DNA of 33,519 bases, taken from contig RXIW01000042.1 of the NCBI GenBank assembly GCA_003989065.1, forward strand, positions 1 through 33,519. The letters run 5' to 3'. Positions 1 through 9,048 of the stretch are shown here, piece after piece; the stretch's first letter is position 1, and every line of letters starts with the position of its first letter. The stretch is from Candidatus Competibacteraceae bacterium (lineage in GTDB: Bacteria > Pseudomonadota > Gammaproteobacteria > Competibacterales > Competibacteraceae). Position numbers and translations under genes: made by a program. Under the pieces are notes generated by a model. That model worked only from the letters and a program-made list of their open reading frames with translations, was not told the origin of the DNA and did no database searches.

Positions 1-1
1 C

Positions 2-64
2 CGCTTCGACTATCAGCGCTGCGACGATCGCAACCGCAATATCCTGGCGATGAATCTGCCTTGA
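2..64 (+). CDS. C-terminal tail of an unidentified protein (partial)
   Basis: An open frame enters from the left edge and ends at TGA 62-64, giving about 20 residues that finish in ILAMNLP. The segment is polar and has one cysteine. It is too short to assign to a family and I do not recognise it. It runs toward the minus-strand SUF operon and would converge on sufT, whose stop lies about 20 bases away. Its stop codon lies inside an 11-base tandem duplication. That the frame is coding is inferred only from its position and its fit to the gap left by sufT. Confidence 0.4.
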   Translation, partial: RFDYQRCDDRNRNILAMNLP

Positions 65-72
65 ATCTGCCT
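51..72. repeat. 11-bp tandem duplication over a stop codon
   Basis: TGAATCTGCCT occurs twice in direct succession (51-61 and 62-72), followed by a partial third unit TGAAT at 73-77. The upstream frame terminates at the TGA that opens the second unit. It looks like a slippage or micro-duplication at a gene end. Confidence 0.75.
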
Positions 73-85
73 TGAATGGTGACCG

Positions 86-418
86 CTACACCATGTTCAG
101 TTCCAGCTTGGCCCGCATCGACATCATGTCCGGGGTCCAGGGCGGTTCCCACACCAATTCGATGTTGACCGATTCCACCCCGGCGTTGTGGCGCACCGCG
201 TTCTCCACCCATTCCGGCATCGAGCCAGCGACCGGGCAACCGGGCGCGGTCAGCGTCATCTGAATATCGGCGTGGTTGGCCATGGGGTCCACATTCAAGT
301 GGTAGACCAGGCCCAGTTCGTAGATATCGACCGGAATCTCGGGGTCATAGACGGTCTTCAAGGCCGCGATGACCCTGGATTCCATCTCGCCGACGTCGGG
401 AAGGTCGGTGCTGCTCAT
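86..418 (-). CDS. sufT: SufT-like MIP18/DUF59 Fe-S assembly factor
   Basis: This 110-residue single-domain protein belongs to the MIP18 (DUF59) family, which acts in Fe-S cluster maturation of target proteins in the cytoplasm. The family signature is clear: TVYDPEIPVDIYELGLVY near residues 22-39, then the LTAPGCPVAG loop (about 56-65) with the conserved cysteine, and a C-terminal ELVWEPPWTPDMMS element. Those features match the SUF-associated subgroup rather than the ApbC/Mrp-fused form. It is the last gene of the suf operon, 67 bases after sufU. The ATG start gives the expected N-terminus. SufT is thought to help deliver clusters under high demand; the exact role here is inferred from the family. 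Confidence 0.9.
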   Translation of the reverse strand: MSSTDLPDVGEMESRVIAALKTVYDPEIPVDIYELGLVYHLNVDPMANHADIQMTLTAPGCPVAGSMPEWVENAVRHNAGVESVNIELVWEPPWTPDMMSMRAKLELNMV

Positions 419-485
419 GCGTCGCCTCCAGGAATGTGGCTATGATGATTCTGTTGCGCTGCGAAGAGGGAACGGAGCCTCGGGA

Positions 486-929
486 TCACTCGGTCGCCAC
501 TGGATCCTTGTGTTGCTCCAGCGCCGCGCGCACGGCGTGCCAGGCCAAAGTGGCGCACTTGACCCGGCTGGGGTAGTCGCGCACCCCGGCCAGCACGTTG
601 AGCTTGCCCAGGTTCTTGGGGCATTCGCCGTCGTTGGTCACGACGGTGTGAAAGGCGTCGACCAGGTATTCGACTTCGGACACTGGCTTGCCCTTCAGGG
701 CTTCGGTCATCAGCGAGGCCGAGGCGCTGGAGATCGCGCAGCCGGCGCCCTGAAAGGAAATGTCCTGAATCACGCCATCCTTGACGTCCAGATATACGCT
801 GATCCGATCTCCGCACAACGGATTGAGGCCATCGGCGTGGTGAGTGGGTTGCGGGATGATGCGGAAATTGCGAGGCCGCTTGTTGTGATCCATGATCACT
901 TCTTGGTAGAGATCGCGCAGGTCGCTCAT
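486..929 (-). CDS. sufU: SufU-type Fe-S scaffold / sulfur acceptor
   Basis: This 147-residue NifU-N/IscU-fold protein accepts persulfide sulfur from SufS. The three family cysteines are Cys39 (NPLCGD, with Asp41), Cys64 (GAGCAIS) and Cys125 (RVKCATL); an extra Cys103 is present. About 61 residues separate the second and third ligand cysteines. That is the long SufU spacing and not the roughly 43 of IscU, and no LPPVK chaperone motif is seen. SufU binds zinc and acts as a sulfurtransferase partner of SufS in Gram-positive bacteria. Its start codon overlaps the sufS stop (ATGA), which implies coupled translation. No sufE or sufA is in the operon, so SufU probably takes the SufE role. Confidence 0.92.
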   Translation of the reverse strand: MSDLRDLYQEVIMDHNKRPRNFRIIPQPTHHADGLNPLCGDRISVYLDVKDGVIQDISFQGAGCAISSASASLMTEALKGKPVSEVEYLVDAFHTVVTNDGECPKNLGKLNVLAGVRDYPSRVKCATLAWHAVRAALEQHKDPVATE

Positions 930-2212
930 AGCTCGAACATCTCCTTGACTTTCCAGAGGGCTTTGATCAGAGCATCGATTTCGTCGTGAGTGTTGTAGAC
1001 GGCGAACGAGGCTCGGGCGGTGGCGGGAACGCCGTAATGTTGCATGACCGGCTGGGCGCAGTGATGGCCGGCGCGGATGGCGACGCCTTCCCGATCCAGG
1101 ATGGTGCCGATATCGTGGGGGTGAGCGCCTTGCAGGGTGAACGCCACCAGTGCGGCTTTATCGCGGGCCGTGCCCATGATGCGCAGGCCGGGAATTTCGC
1201 GCAGTTGACGGGTGGCGTGCTCCAGCAGGGCGTGCTCATGGGCGGCGACCTGGTCGAGACCGATGGCCGTCAGCCAGTCCAGCGCCACCCCCAATCCGAT
1301 CACGTCGGCGATGTTGGGCGTGCCGGCTTCGAACTTGTTCGGTAGGTCGGCGTATTCGGTCTTTTCGAAGGTCACTACCGAGATCATGTCGCCACCGCCC
1401 TGGTAGGGCGGCATCGCCTGCAGCAGCGCTTTCTTGCCGTACAACACGCCGACACCACTCGGTCCATACACCTTGTGGCTGGAGAAGGCGTAGAAATCGC
1501 AGTCCAGCGCCTGCACGTCCACCGCCAGATGAGGAACCGACTGGGCACCGTCGATCAGCACCGGGATGCCGCGGGCATGGGCCAGTTCGGTCATGCGCTT
1601 GACCGGATTGACCGTGCCGAGGGCATTGGAGATATGGACGAAGGCAGCGAGCTTGACCCGCCCGCTGTCCAGCAGGCGCTCGTATTCCTCCAGGATCAAT
1701 TCGCCGGTTTCAGTGAACGGCGCGACCTTCAGCGTGGCCCCGGTCCGCTGACACAGCAGCTGCCAGGGTACGATGTTGGAGTGATGCTCCATGCCGGTGA
1801 TTACGACCTCGTCACCAGGCTTGAAGTCGCTGCCGAAGCTGCTGGCCACCAGGTTGATGCTCTCGGTGGCGTTGCGGGTGAAGATGATTTCCTGGGTGCT
1901 GGCGGCGTTCAGGAAGGCCCGCACCTTTTCGCGCGTCCCTTCGTAGGCGAGGGTCGATCGTTCCGACAGCAGATGGACGCCACGATGGATGTTGGCGTAG
2001 TAGCCGGTGTAGCACTCGCTGATGGCGTCGATCACCGCCTTGGGTTTCTGGACCGAGGCGGCGTTGTCCAGATAGACCAGCGGTTTGTCGTGCACCTTGC
2101 GGCGCAGGATCGGGAATTCGGCGCGGATGCGGGCGATGTCCAGGGTCGAACGGGTCGTCGCTGATGTCAATGGCGTCAGCGGCAGCGGGGCGGTTGCGGA
2201 ATGCAGGCTCAT
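926..2212 (-). CDS. sufS: Cysteine desulfurase SufS (group II)
   Basis: A PLP-dependent class V aminotransferase-fold desulfurase of 428 residues that releases sulfur from cysteine as an enzyme persulfide for SufU and SufBCD. Visible motifs are MEHHSN at 141-146 (ring-stacking His), DGAQ at 221-224, the Schiff-base lysine Lys247 in SSHKVYG, and the catalytic cysteine Cys385 in RAGHHCAQP. The cysteine sits in the short group II (SufS/CsdA) loop. The open frame extends 69 codons further upstream, but that part is arginine-rich shadow sequence inside sufD. The ATG at 2212 overlaps the sufD stop as ATGA and is preferred. An N-terminal stretch of about 20 Ser/Thr/Leu-rich residues precedes the usual start of the fold. 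Confidence 0.95.
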   Translation of the reverse strand: MSLHSATAPLPLTPLTSATTRSTLDIARIRAEFPILRRKVHDKPLVYLDNAASVQKPKAVIDAISECYTGYYANIHRGVHLLSERSTLAYEGTREKVRAFLNAASTQEIIFTRNATESINLVASSFGSDFKPGDEVVITGMEHHSNIVPWQLLCQRTGATLKVAPFTETGELILEEYERLLDSGRVKLAAFVHISNALGTVNPVKRMTELAHARGIPVLIDGAQSVPHLAVDVQALDCDFYAFSSHKVYGPSGVGVLYGKKALLQAMPPYQGGGDMISVVTFEKTEYADLPNKFEAGTPNIADVIGLGVALDWLTAIGLDQVAAHEHALLEHATRQLREIPGLRIMGTARDKAALVAFTLQGAHPHDIGTILDREGVAIRAGHHCAQPVMQHYGVPATARASFAVYNTHDEIDALIKALWKVKEMFEL

Positions 2213-3516
2213 CGGGCGTCTCCATCGAGCAGGGCCAGACGATCGGCCAACACCTGACCGAGCCGCTCGCGCAGCGGCGTCAGGCCGATGCGATTCAGGT
2301 TGTCGTTGGCGAAGGCATAGACCAGCAGGGCGCGGGCGGCGGAGGCTGGAATACCGCGCGCGCGCAGGTAGAACTCGGCGTCGGGATCGAGGAAGCCGGT
2401 GCTGGAGCCGTGGCCGCATTTGACGTCATCGGCCAGGATTTCCAGCCGTGGGATGGAATGGGCCTGGGCTTGCCGGGACAGCAGCAGATTGCGGCTGAGC
2501 TGGCGTGCGTCGGACTTCTGGGCGTGGGGGCGGACATGGATCATGCCGTCGAACATCGCCTGGGCCTTGCCGTCCAGCACGCTCTTGAACAGCTGCTCGC
2601 TGGTCCCGTGCGGGTAGGCGTGCTCGACCCGCACGTGAAAGTCGCCGTACTGGCTGTCGTGCCCCAGGGTCAGGCCGTCGAGCGCGCAATGAGCGCCTTC
2701 ACCATCGAGCAGCGCCGTCAGGTCGGTGCGGGTCACCTGTCCGCCATCGGCGAACAGGTGCGCCTGAGCCTGACTGTCGCGTCCCTGCCGCAGGCCGATG
2801 GCGCCGAGATGGAAGGCTTGCGGAGATTCGTCCTGAATCTGGTGGTAGTGCAGCACGGCCCCATCGCCGATGGTCAGTTCGGCGACCGGCGCGTTCAGAT
2901 AGCGCCCTTGACCCCGGTATTCGACCACCACCGTCGCCTGCGCGCCGTCTTCCAGCACTGCCAGCAGGCGGGGATGGATGAGGGCGTCGTGGCCGGTGGC
3001 GACGAAGATCAGGTGAATCGGGGTTTCCAGCACAGCGCCGCGCGGCAGATGGACGAAAGCGCCATCTTCCCAGAACGCAGCGTTGAGCGCGGCGAACGGG
3101 TGTCGATCCAGACCCGGTGCCTGGTCCAGAGACGACTCGACTAGGGTGGTCTGGCTGGCGGCCGCTTGGCTGAGGCGGGTCACCGTTACGCCGTCCGGCA
3201 ACGCCGGCCCTTGCGACAGGGCGGGCGCGTAGCGACCGTTGACGAAGACCAGTCGATGAGCAGCTTGACCCAGATCGGGCAGAGAGCCCACCTCGACCGG
3301 CGCGGTGGTTGGCAGGTTCCAGGCGACAGCCTGGAGCGGGCCGAGGTCGGTCGAGCGCCAGGCTTCCTGCCGACGGGTCGGTAGCCCCAGGCTTTCGAAG
3401 CGGGCGAAGGCGGCGCGGCGCAGGCCGGTCAGGCTGTCCGGTTCGCGCCGGTTGGCCAGGAATTCGGCGAAGCGCTGGCGGTAGGGATCGGCAATCGATG
3501 GCGCGGTGGCGGTCAT
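2209..3516 (-). CDS. sufD: SufD, Fe-S scaffold subunit
   Basis: This 435-residue protein has the right-handed beta-helix of the SufB/SufD family and forms the SufBC2D scaffold complex on which Fe-S clusters are assembled. The C-terminal half carries the conserved SRNLLLS segment (341-347) and the DVKCGHGSSTG motif, with His369 matching the residue that helps hold the nascent cluster in E. coli SufD. The N-terminal third (Arg/Ala-rich helices, EAWRSTDL at 51-58) is typical of SufD and weakly conserved. It starts 12 bases after sufC, with GAGAGA upstream of the ATG, and its stop overlaps sufS. Confidence 0.95.
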   Translation of the reverse strand: MTATAPSIADPYRQRFAEFLANRREPDSLTGLRRAAFARFESLGLPTRRQEAWRSTDLGPLQAVAWNLPTTAPVEVGSLPDLGQAAHRLVFVNGRYAPALSQGPALPDGVTVTRLSQAAASQTTLVESSLDQAPGLDRHPFAALNAAFWEDGAFVHLPRGAVLETPIHLIFVATGHDALIHPRLLAVLEDGAQATVVVEYRGQGRYLNAPVAELTIGDGAVLHYHQIQDESPQAFHLGAIGLRQGRDSQAQAHLFADGGQVTRTDLTALLDGEGAHCALDGLTLGHDSQYGDFHVRVEHAYPHGTSEQLFKSVLDGKAQAMFDGMIHVRPHAQKSDARQLSRNLLLSRQAQAHSIPRLEILADDVKCGHGSSTGFLDPDAEFYLRARGIPASAARALLVYAFANDNLNRIGLTPLRERLGQVLADRLALLDGDAR

Positions 3517-3528
3517 GATGCGGATCTC

Positions 3529-4299
3529 TCAGGCTGCGGCCCGGCGCGCCCGGCCCGGTTCCTCGTTGTACAGCGCGTAACCCTGCTCCTCCAGCTCCAG
3601 CGCCAGCTCCTTGCTGCCGGAACGGGCGATCCTGCCGTTGACCAGCACGTGGACCACATCCGGGACGATGTAGTCCAGCAGACGTTGGTAATGGGTGATG
3701 ACCAGAAAACCGCGCTCGGCGTTGCGCAGGGCGTTGACGCCGTCAGCCACTACTTTCAGGGCGTCGATGTCCAGCCCGGAATCGGTCTCGTCCAGCACGG
3801 CGAAATACGGTTGCAGGACCGCCATCTGGAACACTTCGTTGCGCTTTTTTTCGCCGCCGGAGAAGCCTTCGTTGACCGAACGCTTGAGCATGGATTCGTC
3901 CATCTTCACCAGCTCCATGCGCTCGTGGATCAGATCCCAGAAATCCATGGCGTCCACCGGCGGTTCGCCGCGGTATTTGCGCACGGCGTTGACCGCCGCC
4001 TTGAGGAAATACAGATTGGCGACGCCGGGAATTTCCACCGGATACTGGAAGGCGAGAAACAGCCCTTCGCAGGCGCGGACTTCCGGTGGCATCTCCAGCA
4101 GGTTCTTGCCCTGGAACAGGACCTCGCCGGCGGTGACGGTATAACCCTCGCGGCCAGCGATGACATTGGCCAGCGTGCTCTTGCCCGAGCCGTTCGGTCC
4201 CATGATGGCGTGCACTTCGCCCGGACCGATGGTGAGGTCGATGCCCTGGAGGATTTCCCGGCCCTCGACCGTAACGTGCAGATTGCGGATTTCCAGCAT
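3529..4299 (-). CDS. sufC: SufC, ABC-type ATPase of the SUF complex
   Basis: A 256-residue cytosolic ABC ATPase whose ATP-driven dimerisation reshapes SufB-SufD during cluster assembly. Walker A is GPNGSGKS (34-41), the Q-loop is FQYP (84-87), the signature is SGGEKKR (147-153), Walker B is VLDETDSGLD (168-177), and the switch histidine is in ITHY (201-204). The SGGEKKRNE signature and DETDSGLD Walker B distinguish SufC from transporter ATPases. No membrane partner lies nearby. The gene sits between sufB and sufD in the canonical order. A short Arg/Ala-rich tail follows the fold. Confidence 0.97.
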   Translation of the reverse strand: MLEIRNLHVTVEGREILQGIDLTIGPGEVHAIMGPNGSGKSTLANVIAGREGYTVTAGEVLFQGKNLLEMPPEVRACEGLFLAFQYPVEIPGVANLYFLKAAVNAVRKYRGEPPVDAMDFWDLIHERMELVKMDESMLKRSVNEGFSGGEKKRNEVFQMAVLQPYFAVLDETDSGLDIDALKVVADGVNALRNAERGFLVITHYQRLLDYIVPDVVHVLVNGRIARSGSKELALELEEQGYALYNEEPGRARRAAA

Positions 4300-4347
4300 G
4301 TTGAGATTCCCCGAAACCTTATGAAATCGAAATCTTGCGTGATCTTG

Positions 4348-5796
<1,449 letters not shown>

Positions 5797-5823
5797 GGCA
5801 GGATTCCTGATACAGAAGGCATC

Positions 5824-6300
5824 TCAGACCGGTCGCTCGACGATGCTGGCGGTCATTGCCCGATGGAGAGAATGGAAGCGCACCGGTCGCGACGGGTCGG
5901 GACGGCTCATGGCTTCCAGGCTGATACTTTGCAACGCGGTGTAGATGGCGTGATTGATCCGCGGCCAGTGGCTGCTGACCTCGCAATAATCTTGCCGAGA
6001 ACAACCGTCGTGCGCATCGGTCAGGCATTCGGTGATGGCGATGGGACCATCCAGGGCGCTGATGATATCGGCAGCCGAAATTTCCGCCGATGCACGGGCC
6101 AGGCTATAGCCGCCCTGTGCACCACGCTGTGAGATCAACAGACCTGCCCGCGCCAGGGTCTTGAGGATCTTGCTGACCATCGGTAGCGGCAGGCGGCGCT
6201 GCTCCGCCAGGGTGGCAGCGCTGCGCGGCTGACCGTTGGCCTGGGCCAGGATGGTCATCAGCAAGATGCCGTAGTCGGCTTCCCGGGTGATGCGAATCAT
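5824..6300 (-). CDS. Rrf2-family SUF operon regulator
   Basis: A 158-residue Rrf2-family transcription factor, closest in layout to the SUF-associated regulator subfamily and to IscR. The N-terminal winged helix-turn-helix spans about 1-70 (MIRITREADYGILLM; MVSKILKTLARAGLL recognition region; RGAQGGYSLAR wing). Three cysteines follow: Cys92, Cys100 and Cys106, in the region that binds an Fe-S cluster in IscR. The spacing is CX7CX5C, against CX5CX5C in E. coli IscR. It is the promoter-proximal gene of the operon, so autoregulation by cluster status is likely. GGAG lies about 8 bases upstream of the ATG. Symbols in use vary, so none is given. Confidence 0.9.
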   Translation of the reverse strand: MIRITREADYGILLMTILAQANGQPRSAATLAEQRRLPLPMVSKILKTLARAGLLISQRGAQGGYSLARASAEISAADIISALDGPIAITECLTDAHDGCSRQDYCEVSSHWPRINHAIYTALQSISLEAMSRPDPSRPVRFHSLHRAMTASIVERPV

Positions 6301-6326
6301 AGGCGCTCCGCGTCGAGGGAGTAATC

Positions 6327-6343
6327 AGTACCATATTGGTGCT
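6327..6343. promoter_or_regulatory. 17-bp dyad, candidate operator of the SUF regulator
   Basis: AGTACCATATTGGTGCT is a near-perfect inverted repeat: AGTACCA against TGGTGCT, six of seven positions pair, around a TAT centre. It lies from roughly +4 to +20 of a start site predicted from the promoter at 6354-6382, a position suited to repression. It precedes the Rrf2 regulator gene, so autoregulation is the simplest reading. It does not match E. coli IscR type 1 or type 2 consensus closely. Confidence 0.55.
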
Positions 6344-6353
6344 ATATACAGCA

Positions 6354-6382
6354 AGAATAGTTCCAAATGCCGTGCTTGCCAA
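6354..6382 (-). promoter_or_regulatory. Sigma70-like promoter of the suf operon
   Basis: Read on the minus strand, TTGGCA (6382-6377) is followed after 17 bases by TATTCT (6359-6354). Both hexamers are close to consensus and the spacing is ideal. It is about 55 bases upstream of the regulator ATG and would drive the whole seven-gene suf operon. Confidence 0.6.
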
Positions 6383-6448
6383 GAAGGAATCGCCCGCCGC
6401 CGACTGACGGTGGCGGGGGAGGGAATCAGCGCGGGAGGGTTGAATTCA

Positions 6449-6507
6449 GAAAATTATTTATTTTCAGATCATTAACGCAGTTGCATCCGCTTCCCGCGAC
6501 CGGATGC
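6449..6507 (-). terminator. Stem-loops after the phosphofructokinase gene (weak terminator)
   Basis: Directly after the minus-strand pfk stop, GCATCCG (6483-6489) pairs with CGGATGC (6501-6507), a perfect 7-bp stem with an 11-nt loop. Further on, GAAAAT (6449-6454) and ATTTTC (6460-6465) form an AT-only hairpin. Neither has a clean run of U after a GC-rich stem, so termination efficiency is uncertain. This fills most of the 209-base gap before the suf promoter. Confidence 0.4.
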
Positions 6508-6509
6508 GT

Positions 6510-7784
6510 TCAATCGGAACCGGCGCTCTTGAGCGCTTCCTGACCGGTTGCGGCCAGCACGGCGTGCCAGGCCGGGCCATTCAGATCCAGGCGTTTTTTG
6601 CGGCTTACCAACAATTCGATCGGAACATGGATGAAATTGTCGTGTAACAGACCAATCACCAGCCCGGTCTTGCCCGCCATGGCAGCGTGGACGGCGTTGC
6701 GGGCGAAAAAGTCGCAGAGGATGGCGTCCTCGGCGTCGGCGGGAACGCTGCGGATCAGATAGCTAGGGTCGAAATAGCGCAGCGTGACCGGTATGCCCTC
6801 CGCCTTGAAATAACGCTCGATCCGCTCGCGCAGGAACAGACCGATATCGTGTAGCTTGACGTTACCCGAGGCATCGCGTTCTTCGGCCTCGCCGGCCAGC
6901 AACTCCTGGCCTGCGCCCTCGGCCACCACGATCACCGCGTGCGCTCGGCGCTGGATGCGCTGCTTCAGGGCAGCAAGAAAGCCATCCGCACCATCGAGTT
7001 GCAGCGGCGCTTCCGGCACGAAGGCGAAATTCACATCCTGGCTGGCGATGGCGGCGCCGGCGGCGATGAAGCCGGCGTGGCGACCCATCAGCTTCACCAG
7101 GGCAATGCCGTTGTGAACGCTGTGCGCTTCGATGTGGGCGCAGTCCAGCACCTTGGCGGCTTCTTCGACCGCAGTCAGATAGCCGAAGGTGCGCGAGACG
7201 AAGGCCACATCGTTGTCGATGGTCTTGGGGATGCCGACCACCGCCAGCGGATGACCGCGGCGCTGGGCTTCCTGAAACAGAGCGTTGCCGCCACGTTGGG
7301 TCCCGTCACCGCCGATGGTGAACAGGATGTTCACCCCGCGCCGGATCAGGTTGTCGACCGCCATTTCGACATCGACCGGGCCGCGCGAAGTGCCCAGCAC
7401 GGTGCCGCCGGTATTCTGGATGTCGCGGACGACATCCGAGCTGAGCGCCAGCGGTTCCGGCCCGCGGGTGGGATCGAGCCCCTGATAGCCTCCGCGAAAG
7501 CCGAGCACTTCTCGCACCCCGTAGCCATGATGCAGCTCCAGATACAGCGAGCGGATCACGTTGTTCATGCCGGGACACAGACCACCGCAGGTGACGATGC
7601 CGGCGCGAGTCTGCTGCGGGTCGAAAAACAGCCGGTCGCGCGGCCCAGCCAGTTCGAACAGCAGCTCCTCCGCCGGTGGCCCGTCCGGTGACTGGACGAT
7701 ATGGGCGGGGATGCGGGCCAGGTCGCTGACCGTGCGGCGGAAGGGGGAAGCGAACCGGGGTTCGCCCAGGGTCGTGGTCGTCAT
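6510..7784 (-). CDS. 6-phosphofructokinase, group II-like (ATP-type signature with PPi-type lysine)
   Basis: A 424-residue PfkA-superfamily enzyme that phosphorylates fructose 6-phosphate. The nucleotide loop is GGLCPGMNNVIR (67-78). GGDGTQRGG starts at 158, with Gly161 at the position that is Gly in ATP enzymes and Asp in PPi enzymes. GIPKTIDND (184-192) carries the catalytic Asp190 and Lys187, a lysine typical of PPi enzymes. Gly plus Lys is the combination known in plant- and trypanosome-type ATP-PFKs, so ATP is the more likely donor. The N-terminal extension of about 60 residues also fits that group and not the 320-residue E. coli PfkA. GAGGAG lies upstream of the ATG. It follows DAHP synthase by 52 bases and is probably co-transcribed. 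Confidence 0.9.
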   Translation of the reverse strand: MTTTTLGEPRFASPFRRTVSDLARIPAHIVQSPDGPPAEELLFELAGPRDRLFFDPQQTRAGIVTCGGLCPGMNNVIRSLYLELHHGYGVREVLGFRGGYQGLDPTRGPEPLALSSDVVRDIQNTGGTVLGTSRGPVDVEMAVDNLIRRGVNILFTIGGDGTQRGGNALFQEAQRRGHPLAVVGIPKTIDNDVAFVSRTFGYLTAVEEAAKVLDCAHIEAHSVHNGIALVKLMGRHAGFIAAGAAIASQDVNFAFVPEAPLQLDGADGFLAALKQRIQRRAHAVIVVAEGAGQELLAGEAEERDASGNVKLHDIGLFLRERIERYFKAEGIPVTLRYFDPSYLIRSVPADAEDAILCDFFARNAVHAAMAGKTGLVIGLLHDNFIHVPIELLVSRKKRLDLNGPAWHAVLAATGQEALKSAGSD

Positions 7785-7836
7785 GGGGATCTCCTCAAGA
7801 AACGCTTCCCGCCGTGGGGATCGGGTGGATTGTCGT

Positions 7837-8910
7837 TCAGCCGGCGAGTCGGCCCGGCAACACGGTCTTCAATTTGGCGTGAGCTTCGCGCAACATCTTT
7901 TCGGTGGTGTCCCAGTCCACGCAGGCGTCGGTGATCGAGACGCCGTATTTGATCTGGCTGCGGTCGGCCGGAATGGACTGATTGCCCCAGCCGATGTTGC
8001 TCTCGATCATCAGCCCGACGATCGATTGGTTGCCTTCGATGATCTGATGGACGCAATCGCGCATGACCAGCGGTTGCATGGCCGGATCCTTGAAGGAATT
8101 GGCGTGGCTGCAATCGACCACGATGTTGACGGGCAGCTTCTTGTCGCGCAGCGCCTTTTCGCACAGGGCGATCGACACCGAATCGTAGTTGGGCCGATCG
8201 CCGCCGCGCAGGACTACATGACCGTAGCGGTTGCCCAGGGTGCGGATCACCGCCGACTGACCCAGCTGATTGATACCGAGGAAGCTATGCGAGCGGGCGG
8301 CCGACTGCAGGGCGTTGATCGCCACTTCCAGGCTGCCGTTGGTGCCGTTCTTGAACCCGACCGGCGTGGACAGGCCACTGGCGATTTCGCGGTGGGTCTG
8401 GGATTCGGTGGTGCGGGCGCCGATGGCGGTCCAGGTGATCAGATCGGAAATGTACTGCGGGATGATCGGGTCCAGCGCCTCGGTGCCGGATGGCAGGCCC
8501 ATGTCGGCCAGTTCCAGCAACAGGCCGCGGGCGACCTGCAGACCTTCGCCGATATCGAAAGTGTCGTCCATGCGCGGATCGTTGATCAGTCCTTTCCAGC
8601 CGACCGTGGTGCGCGGTTTCTCGAAATAGACCCGCATGATGACCAGCATGGTGTCCTGCACTTCGTCGGCCAACGCCTTCAGGCGTCGGGCGTAATCGCG
8701 GGCGGCGTCGAGATCGTGGATCGAGCAGGGGCCGACCACGACGAACAGGCGGGAATCCTGGCGGTCGAGGATGCGTTGCACGGTCTGGCGGCCGTTGAGG
8801 ACCGTGGCTTCAGCCGTTGCGCTCAACGGCAGGCGCTGTTTGATATCGTCGGGGGTCAGCAGCACATCCTGCGCGGAGACGTTGATATTGTTGATCTGAT
8901 TCGATGGCAT
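7837..8910 (-). CDS. aroF: DAHP synthase, class I, AroF-like
   Basis: A 357-residue 3-deoxy-D-arabino-heptulosonate 7-phosphate synthase, which condenses PEP and erythrose 4-phosphate at the entry of the shikimate pathway. It shows GPCSIHD (60-66), GARTTESQTHR, PVGFKNGTNGS, the metal-binding DCSHANS, and GLMIESNI...KYGVSITDAC near the C-terminus. The GINQLGQ and KYGVSITDAC segments resemble the tyrosine-sensitive AroF isoenzyme of E. coli more than AroG; the real effector is not proven. The frame opens 33 codons earlier, but ATG 8910 is preferred: AGGA lies about 6 bases upstream and the length then fits the family. Confidence 0.93.
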   Translation of the reverse strand: MPSNQINNINVSAQDVLLTPDDIKQRLPLSATAEATVLNGRQTVQRILDRQDSRLFVVVGPCSIHDLDAARDYARRLKALADEVQDTMLVIMRVYFEKPRTTVGWKGLINDPRMDDTFDIGEGLQVARGLLLELADMGLPSGTEALDPIIPQYISDLITWTAIGARTTESQTHREIASGLSTPVGFKNGTNGSLEVAINALQSAARSHSFLGINQLGQSAVIRTLGNRYGHVVLRGGDRPNYDSVSIALCEKALRDKKLPVNIVVDCSHANSFKDPAMQPLVMRDCVHQIIEGNQSIVGLMIESNIGWGNQSIPADRSQIKYGVSITDACVDWDTTEKMLREAHAKLKTVLPGRLAG

Positions 8911-9048
8911 GGTGATTCCTGCAGATTCATGAAGCCCTGTCGGGTCGATTGGATGGTGGAGTGGGTGATCGATCGGGAGCAACCTAAGGGAAACGGTCGG
9001 TAGGTGCAAGCCACCGCGGGGTCCCAGGTCCGACGGTCGCGGGGCGCA

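Noticed and set aside
7561..9003. 480-codon plus-strand frame opposite the DAHP synthase gene
   Set aside because: No domain is recognisable and the opposite strand carries an intact enzyme.
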